From: Primula veris
Taxonomy: Eukaryota; Streptophyta; Magnoliopsida; Ericales; Primulaceae
Direction: 5' to 3'
DNA length: 64,000 bases
Assembly (NCBI GenBank): GCA_963682055.1
Contig: OY821749.1
Location: forward strand, 32,495,631-32,559,630
Shown here: one piece after another, positions 62,701-64,000 of the stretch
How positions within the stretch are numbered: the first letter of the stretch is position 1
Layout: the number at the start of each line of letters is the position of its first letter
The notes under the pieces: model-generated
Seen by the model: the letters and a program-made list of their open reading frames with translations, nothing else
Told to the model about the DNA's origin: nothing
The model's database searches: none
Translations under genes and position numbers: made by a program

Positions 62701-64000
62701 AATACCATTGAACTGAAAAACAACTTTTTTCTTGTGACTGATTATGAATTAAGCTTTAATTTTCTATTTAATTTTTGATAACTCATAGTGGAGGTATCAG
62801 GGATCAAACCTGATCACAAGCGGGGTATACTAAGGCCCTAACCACTTGGGCAACCCACATTGCTCAATTAAGCCTCTATTAATGCCAGTAATTTTCTTTT
62901 ATTTCTATTTACCACTTTTCTAGTTATAACTCCAAAAAGACATTGCACCTTTTATAAATATTAAATAAGCCCATGCTTGGTCGCACCTAGAAAAAGCTTT
63001 TTTTGTTTTATTATTTTGCTTCAAAGACGGACTTCAATTCGATGAACCAACTTAAAAATCGAGCTTCCCGGTCTTTAAGCCTAAATAAGCTATATGAACC
63101 GAGTTTTTTTTTTCTGTAACTCAAGAAATCTAGCTTACTTTCTTTAAAGCTACAACCAAACAAGCCATTAATCTTACTCCAGATATTCTCAATTACAATA
63201 CGCAGTTGCCTACCTGAAGTTTAGGAATTATAAACTTCAATTCCTCAGGAGATTTATTACGAAAATCTGGTCCCTCTATAGCCAAACCACCTTCAGTTAG
63301 TATACCACATTCTCTAGCAATAGCTTTAGCAGTATTAATATTATCACCAGTAACCATTCTAACAGTAATACCAGCAGCCAAACACGTCTTAACAGCTTCT
63401 CTAACACCTGGTCGAACAGGATCTTTAATACCCACAACTATTATCAACGTATATCCAGTATCAGGAATATCATTTTCACTATTTTCGATATCTTGATAAG
63501 CCAAACAAAGAGTTCTGAGAGCATCATTTGCGAAATTATATATGACATCTCCAATAGTTTTTACTTCTTTTTCTGTCATTTTGACTGTTTCCCCGTTCTC
63601 ATTAACCATTTTATCACACATTCCCAATATTATCTCCGATGCACCTTTAGTGAAAGCTCGAAAGCCACCGTTAGGAAGACTTACAAGCACAGACATTTTC
63701 TTTTTGACGGAATTAAAAGGCTCCATTTTCACTATTTTACACTCTTTCCGTTGCGCATTGAAATCACCACCTAACAACAAGCCATATTCCAACAAAGCCG
63801 ACTCAGTTGGAGTTCCCAAAATAGTATTCTTTCCTGTTTTGTCCTTCACCACCTCAGATGCCGTGTTTTGAAATATAGATTGTAATAAAAGAACTGACAC
63901 GCTGTCACCCATTTCCAAACTTGCTTTGTCACTACCTTTAATTTCTTTTGATTTCCCACATAGCCAGATCTTACTAACGACCATGTGATTTGTTGTTAAC
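59759..64000 (-). CDS. Autoinhibited Ca2+-ATPase (P2B), ACA4/ACA11-like, 3' part (5 exons visible)
   Basis: Visible coding exons: 64000-63214 (continues off the window), 62386-62228, 61752-61581, 60956-60658, 60064-59759 (about 574 residues, TGA at 59759). It is a type IIB calcium pump that expels Ca2+ from the cytosol using ATP; similarity through the C-terminus ([39 protein letters not shown]) suggests the ACA4/ACA11 group, whose Arabidopsis members are tonoplast pumps. The visible part starts at LTTNHMVV, immediately after the DKTGT phosphorylation motif, which lies just outside. It includes the nucleotide-binding [23 protein letters not shown] and the hinge [12 protein letters not shown], then transmembrane helices 5-10 with the Ca2+-site [18 protein letters not shown], and the tail [15 protein letters not shown]. 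The catalytic Asp and the N-terminal calmodulin-binding region cannot be checked here. Introns hold MITE and SINE-like insertions. Confidence 0.95.
60278..60467. mobile_element. MITE, GGCTTGTTTGGTTG-type family (best-preserved ends)
   Basis: It begins GGCTTGTTTGGTTGGAGCC and ends AAAAGCTGCAACCAAACAAG plus GC, a near-complete inverted repeat of about 20 bp. The interior holds AAGGTTCATCCAACTTAAAC. It lies in the last intron of the Ca2+-ATPase gene. It serves as reference for the family. Confidence 0.75.
62784..62858 (-). mobile_element. tRNA-derived SINE-like head
   Basis: The minus strand reads GTGGGTTGCCCAAGTGGTTA with A box TTGCCCAAGTGG (62842-62853) and, 31 nt on, GGTTTGATCCC (62800-62810), a good B box. 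It cannot be folded as a functional tRNA by eye. It is in the Ca2+-ATPase intron between exons 63214 and 62386, on the same strand as the gene. Confidence 0.6.
62968..63166. mobile_element. MITE, GGCTTGTTTGGTTG-type family
   Basis: The left end is GCCCATGCTTGGTCGCACC and the right end AAAGCTACAACCAAACAAGC, inverse with changes; AAATAAGCTATATGAACC lies inside. It is in the same Ca2+-ATPase intron as the SINE-like head. Confidence 0.65.

Noticed and set aside
63493..63871. Plus-strand ORFs of 93 and 109 aa opposite the Ca2+-ATPase exon
   Set aside because: They are antisense to a clearly conserved P-type ATPase exon.

Overview
The window is nuclear DNA of a flowering plant, almost certainly a eudicot. 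The genes have many short introns with GT-AG borders, the non-coding DNA is very A+T-rich, and every recognisable protein is a plant family member. Short non-autonomous transposons (MITEs) sit in introns and spacers, and I see no intact LTR retrotransposon, so this looks like gene-rich euchromatin. The species cannot be named from sequence alone; an asterid is a guess. I see no bacterial operon, CRISPR array, rRNA or intact tRNA gene, or virus.

Layout. 0.8-1.1 kb (+): last exon of a cytokinin oxidase/dehydrogenase. 2.5-6.7 kb (-): penta-EF-hand calcium-binding protein of the CML49/CML50 type, 5 exons, 303 aa. 10.3-24.7 kb (-): complete INO80 chromatin-remodelling ATPase, 23 coding exons, 1512 aa. 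26.2-32.5 kb (-): S-formylglutathione hydrolase, 7 exons, 283 aa, with a 3.25-kb first intron made of a degenerate tandem array. 36.1-39.9 kb (+): cytosolic NAD-dependent glycerol-3-phosphate dehydrogenase, 5 exons, 461 aa. 41.0-45.1 kb (-): an unrecognised 563-aa protein with a C-terminal pair of 37-aa repeats. 49.2-52.6 kb and 54.8-57.7 kb (+): two triose-phosphate/nucleotide-sugar-translocator-like membrane proteins (338 and 305 aa) from different subfamilies. 59.8 kb to the right edge (-): the C-terminal two thirds of an autoinhibited P2B Ca2+-ATPase of the ACA4/ACA11 type.

I assembled the exons by hand from six-frame translation, splice consensus and reading phase. In all seven complete genes the coding length divides by three and the phases agree at every junction, which strongly supports the models. 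The genes are housekeeping genes with no evident shared pathway; calcium handling recurs (CML49/50-like, ACA) but probably by chance.

The non-genic fraction is the unusual part. One MITE family with ends like GGCTTGTTTGGTTGCAG has more than ten copies here, in most of the multi-exon genes. There are Stowaway-like elements with CTCCCTCCGTTCC ends, a hAT-like MITE with an 8-bp target duplication nested inside another MITE, two long hairpin elements, two tRNA-derived SINE-like heads, and a CCGAAA-rich element present once at 7.2 kb and as a 137-bp tandem array at 47.4-48.1 kb. I found no clear new biological system. The best candidates for follow-up are the unknown 563-aa protein, the array-filled SFGH intron, and the microsatellites lying directly on two consecutive INO80 splice donors.
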